In this document: positions 1-8,667 of the stretch, one piece after another
Numbering within the stretch: the stretch's first letter is position 1
Layout: every line of letters starts with the position of its first letter
From: an uncultured Bacteroidota bacterium
GTDB taxonomy: Bacteria; Bacteroidota; Bacteroidia; Bacteroidales; 4484-276
Direction of reading: 5' to 3'
DNA: 56,327 nt
NCBI GenBank assembly: GCA_903944895.1
Contig: CAJATL010000175.1
Span: 1-56,327, forward strand
Position numbers and translations under genes: made by a program
Notes under the pieces: generated by a model
What the model was told of the DNA's origin: nothing
Seen by the model: the letters and a program-made list of their open reading frames with translations, nothing else
The model's database searches: none

Positions 1-3000
1 GTGCGCATGCCTCAATAGCCAACGACTGTTTTACCTGCCATAATGGTAATTACAACAGCACCCCAAATACCTGTTTTGCCTGCCACACCGATGATTATAA
101 CCAGACCACCGATCCTAATCACGCATCAGCACAATTCCCGACAGCTTGCGAAGACTGCCATTCACAGACTGCCTGGGAGCCTGCAACCTTTAACCATGAC
201 GGTCAATATTTCCCGATATATTCCGGTGAACACCAGGGAGAATGGGATGCTTGCTCGGATTGCCACACGAATCCTTCAAATTACGCTATCTTTACCTGCA
301 CCACCACCTGCCATCCTCAAGGTGAAATGAACAATGAGCATAACGGCGTTTCAGGATATCAGTACAACAGTGCGGCGTGTTTTGCCTGCCATCCGACAGG
401 AAGTAGCGGCGGGGCCTTTAATCATAATTCATCAAGCTTTCCGTTAACCGGAGCACATATTACTGCTGAATGTGCTGAATGTCATAGCGCTGGTTATGCA
501 GGAACTCCAACCGAATGCCTGGCTTGTCATACTGATGATTTTACCCAGTCAACAAATCCAAACCATAATTCACTTGGTTTTCCTACAGATTGTGCAACCT
601 GCCATACCACAAACCCGGACTGGAAACCGGCTACTTTTACCATCCACAATCAATATTATGCGCTAACAGGAGCACATGCAGCCATTTCGACCGATTGTAA
701 TATTTGTCACGAAGGAAATTATAACAATACCTCAAACCAGTGTTCGGGTTGCCACATTAACAACTACAACCAGTCAACAAATCCAAATCATAGTGCACTT
801 GCAATTCCGACTACCTGCGAAACCTGCCACACCACAAACCCGGACTGGCAGCCGGCCACTTTTGGAATCCATAACCAGTATTACGTTTTGCAGGGTGCGC
901 ATGCCTCAATAGCCAACGACTGTTTTACCTGCCATAATGGTAATTACAACAGCACCCCAAATACCTGTTTTGCCTGCCACACCGATGATTATAACCAGAC
1001 CACCGATCCTAATCACGCATCAGCGCAATTCCCGACAGCTTGCGAAGATTGTCATTCACAGACTGCATGGGAACCTTCAACGTTTAATCACGACGGGCAA
1101 TATTTCCCGATATATTCCGGTGAACACCAAGGAGAATGGGATGCTTGCTCTGATTGTCACACTAATCCTTCAAACTACGCCATCTTTACCTGCACCACAA
1201 GTTGCCATCCCCAAGGTGAAATGAACAATGAGCATAGCGGCGTTTCAGGATATCAGTACAACAGTGCGGCTTGTTTTGCCTGCCATCCTACAGGAAGTAG
1301 CGGCGGGGCATTTAACCATAATTCATCAAGCTTTCCGCTGACCGGAGGACATATTACCATCGGATGTGCTGAATGTCATAGTAACGGTTATACAGGAACT
1401 CCCACCGAATGTCTGGCTTGTCATGATGATGATTTTAACCAGACAACAAATCCAAACCATAATGCGCTTGGTCTTCCTACCGACTGTACTACTTGTCATA
1501 CCACCAACCCGGACTGGAAACCGGCTACTTTTGGGATTCATAATCAATTTTACCCGCTTACCGGTGCTCATGCCACTGTTGCCAGTGATTGTTTTGCCTG
1601 TCATGCAGGAAATTATAATAATACCGCAAACCAGTGTTCGGGTTGTCACATCAGCAATTATAACCAATCAACTAACCCGAACCATAGTGCGCTGGCAATT
1701 CCAACAACCTGCGAAACCTGCCACACCACAAACCCTGACTGGCAGCCGGCCACTTTCGGAATCCATAACCAGTATTACGTTTTGCAAGGTGCTCATGCTT
1801 CGATAGCCAACGATTGTTTTACCTGCCATAACGGTAATTACAACAGCACGCCAAATACCTGTTTTGCCTGTCACACCGATGATTATAACCAGACTACTGA
1901 TCCTAATCATGCATCAGCACAATTCCCGACAGCTTGCGAAGATTGCCATTCACAGACTGCCTGGGAACCTTCAACGTTTAATCACGACGGGCAATATTTC
2001 CCGATATATTCCGGTGAACACCAGGGAGAATGGGATGCTTGCTCTGATTGCCACACGAATCCTTCAAATTACGCTATCTTTACCTGCACCACCACCTGCC
2101 ATCCTCAAGGTGAAATGAACAATGAGCATAACGGCGTTTCAGGATATCAGTACAACAGTGCGGCTTGTTTTGCCTGCCATCCTACAGGAAGTAGCGGCGG
2201 GGCTTTTAATCATAATTCATCAAGCTTTCCGTTAACCGGAGCACATATTACCGTCGAATGTGCCGAATGTCACAGTAACGGTTATACAGGAACTCCCACC
2301 GAATGTCTGGCTTGTCATGATGATGATTTTAACCAGACAACAAATCCAAACCATAATGCACTCGGTCTTCCTACCGATTGTATAACCTGCCATACCACAA
2401 ATCCCGACTGGAAACCGGCAACATTTACCATCCACAATCAATTTTATGCACTAACAGGTGCGCACGCAGCTATTTCGACCGATTGTAATATTTGTCACGA
2501 AGGAAATTATAACAATACGCCAAATCAGTGTTCGGGCTGCCATATCAACAACTACAACCAGTCAACAAATCCAAATCACAGTGCACTGGCAATTCCAAAC
2601 ACCTGCGAAACCTGCCATACCACAAACCCCGACTGGCAGCCGGCTACCTTTGGAATCCATAACCAGTATTACGTTTTACAGGGTGCGCATGCCTCGATAG
2701 CCAACGACTGTTTTACCTGCCATAACGGTAATTACAACAGCACCCCAAACACCTGTTTTGCCTGTCATTCGTCCGATTACAACCAGACTAATGATCCGCC
2801 TCATGCTTCGGCACAATTCCCGACAGCTTGCGAAGATTGTCACACTCAAAATGCCTGGGAGCCTTCAACCTTCAATCACGACCAGCAATATTTCCCGATT
2901 TACTCGGGTGAGCACGATGGTGAGTGGGATGCATGCTCGGATTGCCACACGAATCCTTCAAACTACGCCATCTTTACCTGCACCACTAGTTGCCATCCAC

Positions 3001-3098
3001 AAGGCGAAATGAACCAGGAGCACAACGATGTTTCCGGATATCAATATAATAGCGTTGCCTGTTTAAATTGTCATCCGGACGGGAATGGTGGCAAGCGA
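1..3098. repeat. Tandem 894-bp coding repeat (about 3.5 copies)
   Basis: The same junction, beginning with the codons for MNNEH or MNQEH, recurs at 327, 1221, 2115 and 3009, exactly 894 bases apart. Bases 1 to about 128 match 895 to about 1022 almost perfectly. The last unit is the most diverged. Such near-identity at DNA level suggests recent duplication or gene conversion. The window itself starts inside a copy, so the copy number could be larger or affected by assembly. Confidence 0.95.
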
Positions 3099-3116
3099 AT
3101 GTTAATACAAGATTAA
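3..3116 (+). CDS. Giant multiheme c-type cytochrome, 5' end missing
   Basis: The frame is open from the first bases of the window, so only the last 1,037 residues are visible; the first ATG, at 327, is internal. I count 38 CXXCH and 4 CXXXCH heme-binding motifs, 42 in all. The protein consists of a 298-residue unit present three times in full, with partial units at both ends. Each unit divides into four sub-repeats of about 75 residues, each with three heme motifs and three further histidines (in PNH, IHN/FNH and GAH/GEH contexts), which suits bis-histidine ligation. The chain ends 14 residues after the last CXXCH, with no membrane anchor or type IX sorting domain. Multiheme cytochromes of this kind are exported and carry electrons across the periplasm or outer surface. 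The outer-membrane barrel gene starts 7 bases downstream. The signal peptide and N-terminus lie outside the window. Confidence 0.93.
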   Translation, partial: AHASIANDCFTCHNGNYNSTPNTCFACHTDDYNQTTDPNHASAQFPTACEDCHSQTAWEPATFNHDGQYFPIYSGEHQGEWDACSDCHTNPSNYAIFTCTTTCHPQGEMNNEHNGVSGYQYNSAACFACHPTGSSGGAFNHNSSSFPLTGAHITAECAECHSAGYAGTPTECLACHTDDFTQSTNPNHNSLGFPTDCATCHTTNPDWKPATFTIHNQYYALTGAHAAISTDCNICHEGNYNNTSNQCSGCHINNYNQSTNPNHSALAIPTTCETCHTTNPDWQPATFGIHNQYYVLQGAHASIANDCFTCHNGNYNSTPNTCFACHTDDYNQTTDPNHASAQFPTACEDCHSQTAWEPSTFNHDGQYFPIYSGEHQGEWDACSDCHTNPSNYAIFTCTTSCHPQGEMNNEHSGVSGYQYNSAACFACHPTGSSGGAFNHNSSSFPLTGGHITIGCAECHSNGYTGTPTECLACHDDDFNQTTNPNHNALGLPTDCTTCHTTNPDWKPATFGIHNQFYPLTGAHATVASDCFACHAGNYNNTANQCSGCHISNYNQSTNPNHSALAIPTTCETCHTTNPDWQPATFGIHNQYYVLQGAHASIANDCFTCHNGNYNSTPNTCFACHTDDYNQTTDPNHASAQFPTACEDCHSQTAWEPSTFNHDGQYFPIYSGEHQGEWDACSDCHTNPSNYAIFTCTTTCHPQGEMNNEHNGVSGYQYNSAACFACHPTGSSGGAFNHNSSSFPLTGAHITVECAECHSNGYTGTPTECLACHDDDFNQTTNPNHNALGLPTDCITCHTTNPDWKPATFTIHNQFYALTGAHAAISTDCNICHEGNYNNTPNQCSGCHINNYNQSTNPNHSALAIPNTCETCHTTNPDWQPATFGIHNQYYVLQGAHASIANDCFTCHNGNYNSTPNTCFACHSSDYNQTNDPPHASAQFPTACEDCHTQNAWEPSTFNHDQQYFPIYSGEHDGEWDACSDCHTNPSNYAIFTCTTSCHPQGEMNQEHNDVSGYQYNSVACLNCHPDGNGGKRMLIQD

Positions 3117-3123
3117 ACCCATT

Positions 3124-4758
3124 ATGATGAGATACTTAATCGCAGTATTTGTTTTGGTTATTCTGGGGTCCGGCCTCAAAGCCCAAACCGTGGATGAACC
3201 TGTGGAAGGAAGCGTTTCCTTTGTCACCACACAGAATATTTATGTCAAGTTCAAAACCACCGAAAATATCGCTGTGGGCGATACCCTTTTTATGAGTCAG
3301 GATGGAAAGTTGATTCCTGCCCTCACGGTGATAAACTTGTCCTCTATTTCATGTGTTTGCAGCCCGGTTATAAACCAGACTTTTGCTGTTGCTGATAAGA
3401 TTTTAGCAAAGCCAAAACCAAAAATGATCGAAAAACCGATCGAAATAACAACACCAGCAACTGTTGCCATTCTGCCGCCAACCGCCGGAATAACGGATAG
3501 TATTTCTGACGATAAGGCTTCTCAAAAAACGCTTAAACAGAATATCAGCGGTAGGGCATCGGTTTCGGCTTATTCAAACTTTTCAAATACACCCGCCGAT
3601 CAATCGTTGAGAATGAGATATACCTTTTCGATGAATGCCCGAAACATCAACGACTCAAAATTCTCGGCAGAGACTTACATTTCGTTTGCGCATAAAAACG
3701 GCGAATGGGATGAAATTCAAAATAACATCAATAAAGGACTTAAGATTTACAGCCTGGCGTTTAAATACGACTTCGACCCAAACACCACCCTTTTGGTGGG
3801 AAGGAAAATTAATGCGAAAATTTCCAATGTCGGCGCTATTGATGGTGTACAGTTTGAAAAGAAATTCAAAGCTTTGTCGTTTGGCCTCTTTGCAGGAACA
3901 CGGCCCGATTACAGCGATTACAGTTTTAATGCAAAATTGCCCCAGTTTGGGGGTTATCTGGCACACGATTACAACACAAAAACCGGAAACATGCAAAATT
4001 CGGTGGCCATCGTTGAGCAGGAAAACAGCGGAAAAACCGATCGCAGGTTTGCCTATTTCCAACATTCGAACACGCTGGTGAAGAATTTATACTTTTTTGG
4101 CTCCATCGAATTCGACCTTTACAAAAAGGAGATGAACCAGGACAGCACTTTTAGCCAGGACAACGCTCCCAGGCTTTCGAATATGTATGTTTCGCTCAGG
4201 TATAAAATTAACAAGCAGTTGTCGTTGTCGCTTTCGTACAGTGCGAGGCAAAATGTGGTTTACTACGAAAGTTTTGCAACCAACATTATCGAGCGCCTGC
4301 TCGAAACTTCTACTTTATACGGCTATTCGGGTGGGATAAATTTCCGCCCCGCAAAAAATATTTCGGCCGGACTAAAAGCCGGTTACCGCAACCGCAAAGA
4401 AGATCCTTCGCCCTCGACGAATTATTATGGTTACGTTACTTTTAACCGCGTTCCTTTTATAAATGCTTCAGCAACACTTTCGGCAACCATTCTCGAAACC
4501 GGTTATTTGTCGGGTGGGATTTATAGCGCCGGCATTACCCGCGACATTATTCCGGGAAAATTGTCGGGAGGCCTAAACTATAAATATGTTGACTACAAAT
4601 TCACCACTTCCGAAACAAAGCTGGTTCAAAACATGGGCGAAATCAATCTAACCTGGAAAGTGTATAAAAAGCTTTATTGCTCGGTTAATTATGAAGGAAC
4701 TTTTGAAAAAGACAACAACTACAACCGGGTTTATTTTAATCTGACGCAAAGGTTTTGA
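3124..4758 (+). CDS. Outer-membrane beta-barrel protein, putative porin partner of the cytochrome
   Basis: This 544-residue protein has a clear signal peptide (residues 1 to about 21, ending GLKAQ), a small N-terminal domain to about residue 90, and a Lys/Pro/Thr-rich linker (about 93-130). A long region of alternating polar and aromatic strands follows, ending in a C-terminal Phe (NLTQRF), the usual signature of an outer-membrane barrel. It starts 7 bases after the cytochrome stop and must share its transcript. I do not recognise a named family. The pairing recalls porin-cytochrome conduits, where a barrel lets a multiheme cytochrome pass electrons through the outer membrane; that role is inference. 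It could instead be a general porin. Two cysteines in a short CVC motif near residue 77 lie in the N-terminal domain and are not a heme site. Confidence 0.82.
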   Translation: MMRYLIAVFVLVILGSGLKAQTVDEPVEGSVSFVTTQNIYVKFKTTENIAVGDTLFMSQDGKLIPALTVINLSSISCVCSPVINQTFAVADKILAKPKPKMIEKPIEITTPATVAILPPTAGITDSISDDKASQKTLKQNISGRASVSAYSNFSNTPADQSLRMRYTFSMNARNINDSKFSAETYISFAHKNGEWDEIQNNINKGLKIYSLAFKYDFDPNTTLLVGRKINAKISNVGAIDGVQFEKKFKALSFGLFAGTRPDYSDYSFNAKLPQFGGYLAHDYNTKTGNMQNSVAIVEQENSGKTDRRFAYFQHSNTLVKNLYFFGSIEFDLYKKEMNQDSTFSQDNAPRLSNMYVSLRYKINKQLSLSLSYSARQNVVYYESFATNIIERLLETSTLYGYSGGINFRPAKNISAGLKAGYRNRKEDPSPSTNYYGYVTFNRVPFINASATLSATILETGYLSGGIYSAGITRDIIPGKLSGGLNYKYVDYKFTTSETKLVQNMGEINLTWKVYKKLYCSVNYEGTFEKDNNYNRVYFNLTQRF

Positions 4759-4761
4759 AAA

Positions 4762-4830
4762 GGCAGTAGGCAGTGGGCAGTGGGCAGTGGGCAGTAAGCA
4801 GAAGGCAGTGGGCAGTGGGCAGTAGGCAGT
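4762..4830. repeat. Heptanucleotide microsatellite
   Basis: About ten imperfect copies of the 7-bp unit GGCAGTG/GGCAGTA directly follow the barrel gene. No coding role is apparent. Confidence 0.85.
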
Positions 4831-4863
4831 TGGGAACAAGTGGTAGAGGGGATGGTTAAGCGG

Positions 4864-5250
4864 GATTCCTAAATGGGGATGATAGTTTCTTAAATGCGGA
4901 CGTAAGTTTCCTAAGTGCGGATGAAAGTTTCCTGAATGCGGATGCAAGTTTCTTAAATGCAGATGAAAGTTTCCTGAATGCGGATGTTAGTTTCCTGAAT
5001 GCGGATGCAAGTTTCTTAAGTGCGGATATGAGTTTCCTGAATGAGGATATGAGTTTCCTGAATGAGGATATGAGTTTCCTGAATGAGGATATGAGTTTCC
5101 TGAATGAGGATGTGAGTTTCCTAAATGTGGTTGTGAGTTTCCTAAATGCGGATGTGAGTTTCCTAAATGCGAATGCTGTTTTCCTAAATGTGGATGTGAG
5201 TTTCCTAAATGTGGATGTGAATTTCCTAAGTGCGGACGTGAGTTTCCTTT
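4864..5250. repeat. 21-bp minisatellite, about 18 units
   Basis: Units of the form GTTTCCTGAATGCGGATGTGA repeat with a strict 21-bp period. Three consecutive units around 5040-5100 are identical, so the array is young or still changing. Because 21 is a multiple of three, long frames stay open on both strands (a SFLNEDM-type repeat on the plus strand, a PHLGNSH-type repeat on the minus strand). I regard these as by-products of the repeat and not as genes. Confidence 0.9.
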
Positions 5251-5268
5251 GTATTGTTGCCTCATCCT

Positions 5269-5426
5269 AAAGAGGCTGTCTCAAAATGAAATATTTAACC
5301 GCAGAGAACCGCAGAGTTGTATCGCAGAGAACCGCAAAGATTACTATTTCAACGTGTTGCCTTTGCGGTCCTTTGCGTCTTTCTTTGTGTTCTTTGCGTT
5401 TTAAAAACATTTGAGACAGCCTCTTT
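5269..5426. mobile_element. MITE-like element with 17-bp terminal inverted repeats
   Basis: AAAGAGGCTGTCTCAAA at 5269-5285 is matched by its exact reverse complement at 5410-5426. The 158-bp element has no gene. Its interior holds repeated CCGCAGAG/CCGCAAAG words and a second inverted pair (ACCGCAAAG with CTTTGCGGT), so the whole can fold into one long imperfect hairpin. No clear target-site duplication is visible. Termini of this kind occur on Bacteroidota insertion sequences, so it may be moved by a transposase encoded elsewhere. Confidence 0.75.
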
Positions 5427-5515
5427 TGACATGCGATTTCTTAATTGACTTTTACAATACAGAGAGTTTATACATAATTTATGATGTGTTTTTTTATGGG
5501 AAATGTTTTAAACGA

Positions 5516-6256
5516 TTAAGATCGGGTGAATTTTAGTCCGCTGATTTGCTTGTATTGGGGGGCTGTTGCTCCATATACGCTTTTGACGTATTTTTTGACG
5601 TCGGCGGCAACATCAACCAGACCGGTGCCGACGGTGTAAAGTGTTGCGTTGCGGGCAATACGGGCATTACTGAGGGGTGCAAGTCCGGTGATTGCTGCTG
5701 TGTTTTTGGTGCGTAAATCGGCGAGGAGTGTGGTGAGGGTGGTTACTTTGAGGTCGGTTTCGTTGGGTGCATAACCGGTTTGGGCGGTGAGGAGCTGGAT
5801 GAGTTTTTCGAAGTTTTCGATACGGTTGTCGTAACTCATTTGTGATGTTGAGTTACTTTTTTGTGATTCGTCCTCCGGTGTGGCGGGGTTGTCGGGGATT
5901 TCGGGGAGTTTTTCGCCGGCGCGTTTGCCTTGTATTTTGCGGGCGATTGTTTTTGCGTCTTCGACAACTTGTTTGGTTACGTTGCTTGAAGCGAGGGCGT
6001 TGATGATGCGCGTAACGAGTTTGCTGAGGGGGGCAAAGGCGATTTCGCGGGCATTTACAGCATTGTTGTACGGAGGCAATGCGGTGTTGACGGCGGTGAG
6101 CGATGTTTTTGCGCTTGCAAGCAAGGTGTTGAGGGCTGCAAGTTTGATGGTGGTTTTGCCTGGATTATAGGTTACTCCGTATCCTGTGCAAAACGAGATG
6201 AGGGCTTCAAAATTTGCGACATTTTTTGCGTGACCGGTTTCTGATGTTGATGACAT
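5516..6256 (-). CDS. Hypothetical alpha-helical protein with duplicated halves
   Basis: This 246-residue protein has no signal peptide or membrane segment. The N-terminal half (about 12-95) and the C-terminal half (about 148-236) resemble each other: both start with NFE-x-LI, continue with a TGYG/TGYA-x-N element and an L-x-x-L-x-x-LL-x-x helix, and then PL-x-x-(A/T/L)-R. The halves are joined by a charged linker near 110-145 (KLPEIPDNPATPEDESQKSN). This looks like an old internal duplication of a helical domain. I do not recognise a function. It stands alone, with a possible Bacteroidota promoter upstream on the minus strand and the MITE-like element beyond its 3' end. Confidence 0.75.
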   Translation of the reverse strand: MSSTSETGHAKNVANFEALISFCTGYGVTYNPGKTTIKLAALNTLLASAKTSLTAVNTALPPYNNAVNAREIAFAPLSKLVTRIINALASSNVTKQVVEDAKTIARKIQGKRAGEKLPEIPDNPATPEDESQKSNSTSQMSYDNRIENFEKLIQLLTAQTGYAPNETDLKVTTLTTLLADLRTKNTAAITGLAPLSNARIARNATLYTVGTGLVDVAADVKKYVKSVYGATAPQYKQISGLKFTRS

Positions 6257-6304
6257 AATTTTAAATTTTACAAATTACAAAACTCAAATTACAAATATCA
6301 GGAG

Positions 6305-6333
6305 CAAATGTAGGAATTTTTGGGAATTACAAA
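6305..6333 (-). promoter_or_regulatory. Possible promoter of the duplicated-domain gene
   Basis: On the minus strand TACATTTG (6312-6305) resembles the -7 element TAnnTTTG of Bacteroidota. A TTTG at 6333-6330 lies 17 bases upstream, slightly short of the usual 19-21. Confidence 0.4.
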
Positions 6334-6378
6334 AGATTTTGTATTAAACTGAGGCTATGACAAGTGGCGAATTGTTGG

Positions 6379-7455
6379 CTATTTTCCTGATTTCCTTCTG
6401 TTGTCTTCTTTGCATAACAATTGGCAATTTACCGCACTTGTTTTACCTCCTTCGTGCCAAGGGGTAATATGGTCGGCTTCCATACCGTATATTTCAAAAG
6501 GTTCATTACACACAGAACAAAATCCTTGTTGTCGTTCGTATGCTTCGCGTTTTTGATTATCGCTGAATGCACGAATGTTTAAACATTTCTCTTTACGTGT
6601 TAAAACATATTCGTAAATACCTTTTTTGTTCGTAACATCTTCGTCCTGCATTAATTTTGAAATTTCTTCTTCAAGTTTTTTATGGTCAAAACTTTTGCCT
6701 TTAAATTCGTTGTAAAGAAAACCCCATTGAATACCTTTCATCTCTTTTCGATACTTCGGAAATGTAGCTTTAACCCAATTTATGACACTTTGAAAATACA
6801 ACCAAAGTTCGTTTGCGTTAGGGTCGTGTTGATGATTTGACATATAGACTTCGATATTCCCTTTAGAAATCCAATCGATGACAGTTTCAAAATACTCCTG
6901 ACGATTTGCTGAACCGCTTAAATATTCATCTCCTATTTTAGGCCGATTATTTTTAGAGAAATAGCGTTTTGCATCGGAAACCCAGGAACCAGAATAAACA
7001 GCATTTCGCAGTTCCTGGTCGGTTAGTTTTTCGCCTGCGATGTTGATGGTTCTAAACCATTCCAAGCGTTCGCTGTCGGTACCACTGCATAAATACACCA
7101 TTAGTTTGTAATTGAGTATTTGCTCTTTTTCGTTGTTTTGAAGATTGTGAAAATATCTAAAAAAGTATGCAAAATCCCCTATGACGTATTGACAAATTGA
7201 AATGGTGCGTTGTTGACCATCAATGATTTCGAAACTACCATCATCACGAACCGCCCAATACATTACATTTAAAGGAAAATCTTTAGTAATTGTGGTAATT
7301 ACGGCATCTCTTTGTTTGTCTTTATAAATAAATTCACGTTGGTAAGGTGGGCGGATGTCTAATTTGCCACCAAAGCCAACAACTCCGTTTTCTTCGTTGT
7401 CCTGGTAGGCGTTAGTTAGGTCTCTGACAGTAATTTCTTTTAATTCTATATTCAT
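6379..7455 (-). CDS. DUF262 (ParB-like) and HNH endonuclease protein
   Basis: The 358-residue protein starts with a DUF262 domain, with YQREFIY at about 38-44 and the hallmark DGQQR at 79-83. It ends in an HNH nuclease: CSVC at 313-316, an ADH core at about 327-329, an Asn/Cys pair near 343, and a second cysteine that completes a zinc knuckle. DUF262 proteins such as GmrS use the DGQQR motif for nucleotide-dependent restriction; the HNH domain cuts DNA. The start ATG overlaps the stop of the upstream methylase (ATGA), so the two are co-translated. The best reading is the nuclease half of a restriction-modification pair. A type IV-like enzyme that attacks modified DNA is less likely beside a methylase. 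Confidence 0.85.
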   Translation of the reverse strand: MNIELKEITVRDLTNAYQDNEENGVVGFGGKLDIRPPYQREFIYKDKQRDAVITTITKDFPLNVMYWAVRDDGSFEIIDGQQRTISICQYVIGDFAYFFRYFHNLQNNEKEQILNYKLMVYLCSGTDSERLEWFRTINIAGEKLTDQELRNAVYSGSWVSDAKRYFSKNNRPKIGDEYLSGSANRQEYFETVIDWISKGNIEVYMSNHQHDPNANELWLYFQSVINWVKATFPKYRKEMKGIQWGFLYNEFKGKSFDHKKLEEEISKLMQDEDVTNKKGIYEYVLTRKEKCLNIRAFSDNQKREAYERQQGFCSVCNEPFEIYGMEADHITPWHEGGKTSAVNCQLLCKEDNRRKSGK

Positions 7456-8492
7456 AATTTTTTATTTTTAATTAAAAGTCTAGCGTATGTAGATTTGTAA
7501 TTATCGCCTATTTTTATTGCGCCACGTCTGTTTAAATCACCAGGATTTGGAACATCATTATTTGTATAAATTTTAGTTTTAAGGCCTGAGTCATTTTCCC
7601 TGTCAGTAATTCCAAGAATTTCAAACTGTTCAGGATTGTGCTTATCAAGAAAAGTGATTGGAACACCCATCGCACCCTTAAAGTCAATTGGAATTTCAGT
7701 AACCTTACTTACTTCAATTGCATCATAATTGTCATATTTGGGATACTTTTCAGGAGTATACGTTTTATATAAAATTAAATCCTCGTGACGTTTTGATAAA
7801 TCAAGGTTTGTAAACCAATACACGCTACCCATACTGAAATACTTTTGACTATTTTCTATTTTAATTCTTGTTTCTGTTTCAATATCATAATGGTCAGGAA
7901 CTTTAAACCATTTCGTTCCGCCATTATCTACACCTGTCCAAATTTTATTTTCTTTTACTAATTTGAAAATTTCTTTATAAGTTAAGTTGTTTTGGTTGCC
8001 AATGATTAGAAATTTTTTGTCGTATTCAATTAATTGGGCTACATATTCTCTGAATAATGAAAAAGGTGGATTGGTTACAACAATGTCGGCTTGTTTTAGT
8101 AGTTCAATTGATTCTTGAGATCGAAAATCACCATCTCCTTTTAATTGTTTAATTCCAATTTCTTCTGGGTTTGGAATATTGTCGCCGTTTTTATCTCCAT
8201 TATATTCTAAATAAATCGCTTTTTCAGATTTGTGGTCGCTAAACAAATCCATATTTTGATTTTTATAGCATGTAGCAATCAATTTTTTAAGCTCCAACTT
8301 CTCAAAGTTGAAAGAAAAATAATGAAAGAAATTACTGACACGTGGGTCATCACAATTGCAAAAAACGACTTTGTCTTTAAAATGGGTTTTGTAGTGTCTC
8401 AACTCTTTTTCAATGTCGGTGAGTTCGGTATAAAACTCATCGTTTTTTCCTGCTTTTGCTTTTGTTAGATTATTATTTAAAGATTTCGCCAT
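7452..8492 (-). CDS. EcoRI-family adenine-specific DNA methyltransferase
   Basis: The 346-residue protein is about the size of M.EcoRI and carries the family marks: an N-terminal NDEFYT (17-22), a VVFCNCDDPRVSNFF stretch (about 42-56), and the amino-methyltransferase motif NPPF at 141-144 inside VVTNPPFSLFREY. Such enzymes transfer a methyl group from S-adenosylmethionine to N6 of adenine. It is the first gene of a two-gene minus-strand operon, with a 4-base overlap with the DUF262-HNH nuclease. It would protect host sites from that nuclease. The target sequence cannot be read from the DNA; GAATTC is only the precedent of the family. Confidence 0.88.
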   Translation of the reverse strand: MAKSLNNNLTKAKAGKNDEFYTELTDIEKELRHYKTHFKDKVVFCNCDDPRVSNFFHYFSFNFEKLELKKLIATCYKNQNMDLFSDHKSEKAIYLEYNGDKNGDNIPNPEEIGIKQLKGDGDFRSQESIELLKQADIVVTNPPFSLFREYVAQLIEYDKKFLIIGNQNNLTYKEIFKLVKENKIWTGVDNGGTKWFKVPDHYDIETETRIKIENSQKYFSMGSVYWFTNLDLSKRHEDLILYKTYTPEKYPKYDNYDAIEVSKVTEIPIDFKGAMGVPITFLDKHNPEQFEILGITDRENDSGLKTKIYTNNDVPNPGDLNRRGAIKIGDNYKSTYARLLIKNKKL

Positions 8493-8573
8493 TTTTATTT
8501 CTATAATTTTTTAAGGCGTAAATTTACGATATTTAAGTTTACTTTGATTGTTGCAGGTTTTTTTTGCAAAAGG

Positions 8574-8662
8574 CTGTAACGTTCCTTGGATAGACGACGT
8601 GGCTTTGCGTTGTTGGAACTGTGCGGCGGGGCAAAGACATGATCGCTTAGGCCGTGTTACAG
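8574..8662. repeat. GC-rich 89-bp segment bounded by an inverted repeat
   Basis: CTGTAAC at 8574-8580 pairs with GTTACAG at 8656-8662. The segment between is much richer in G and C than its AT-rich surroundings and has no gene. It fills the gap between the methylase start and the small membrane protein. It resembles an integron attC site superficially, but the end boxes do not fit the RYYYAAC / GTTRRRY consensus. Nature unknown. Confidence 0.45.
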
Positions 8663-8667
8663 GCAGG

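Noticed and set aside
43-3012. Many long open frames on both strands in the cytochrome repeat region
   Set aside because: They are shadows of the tandem heme repeat, recurring with the same 894-bp period and lacking protein character.
4864-5270. CRISPR-like array and genes in the 21-bp repeat
   Set aside because: Units are directly adjacent without spacers, and the frames are only a consequence of the 21-bp period.
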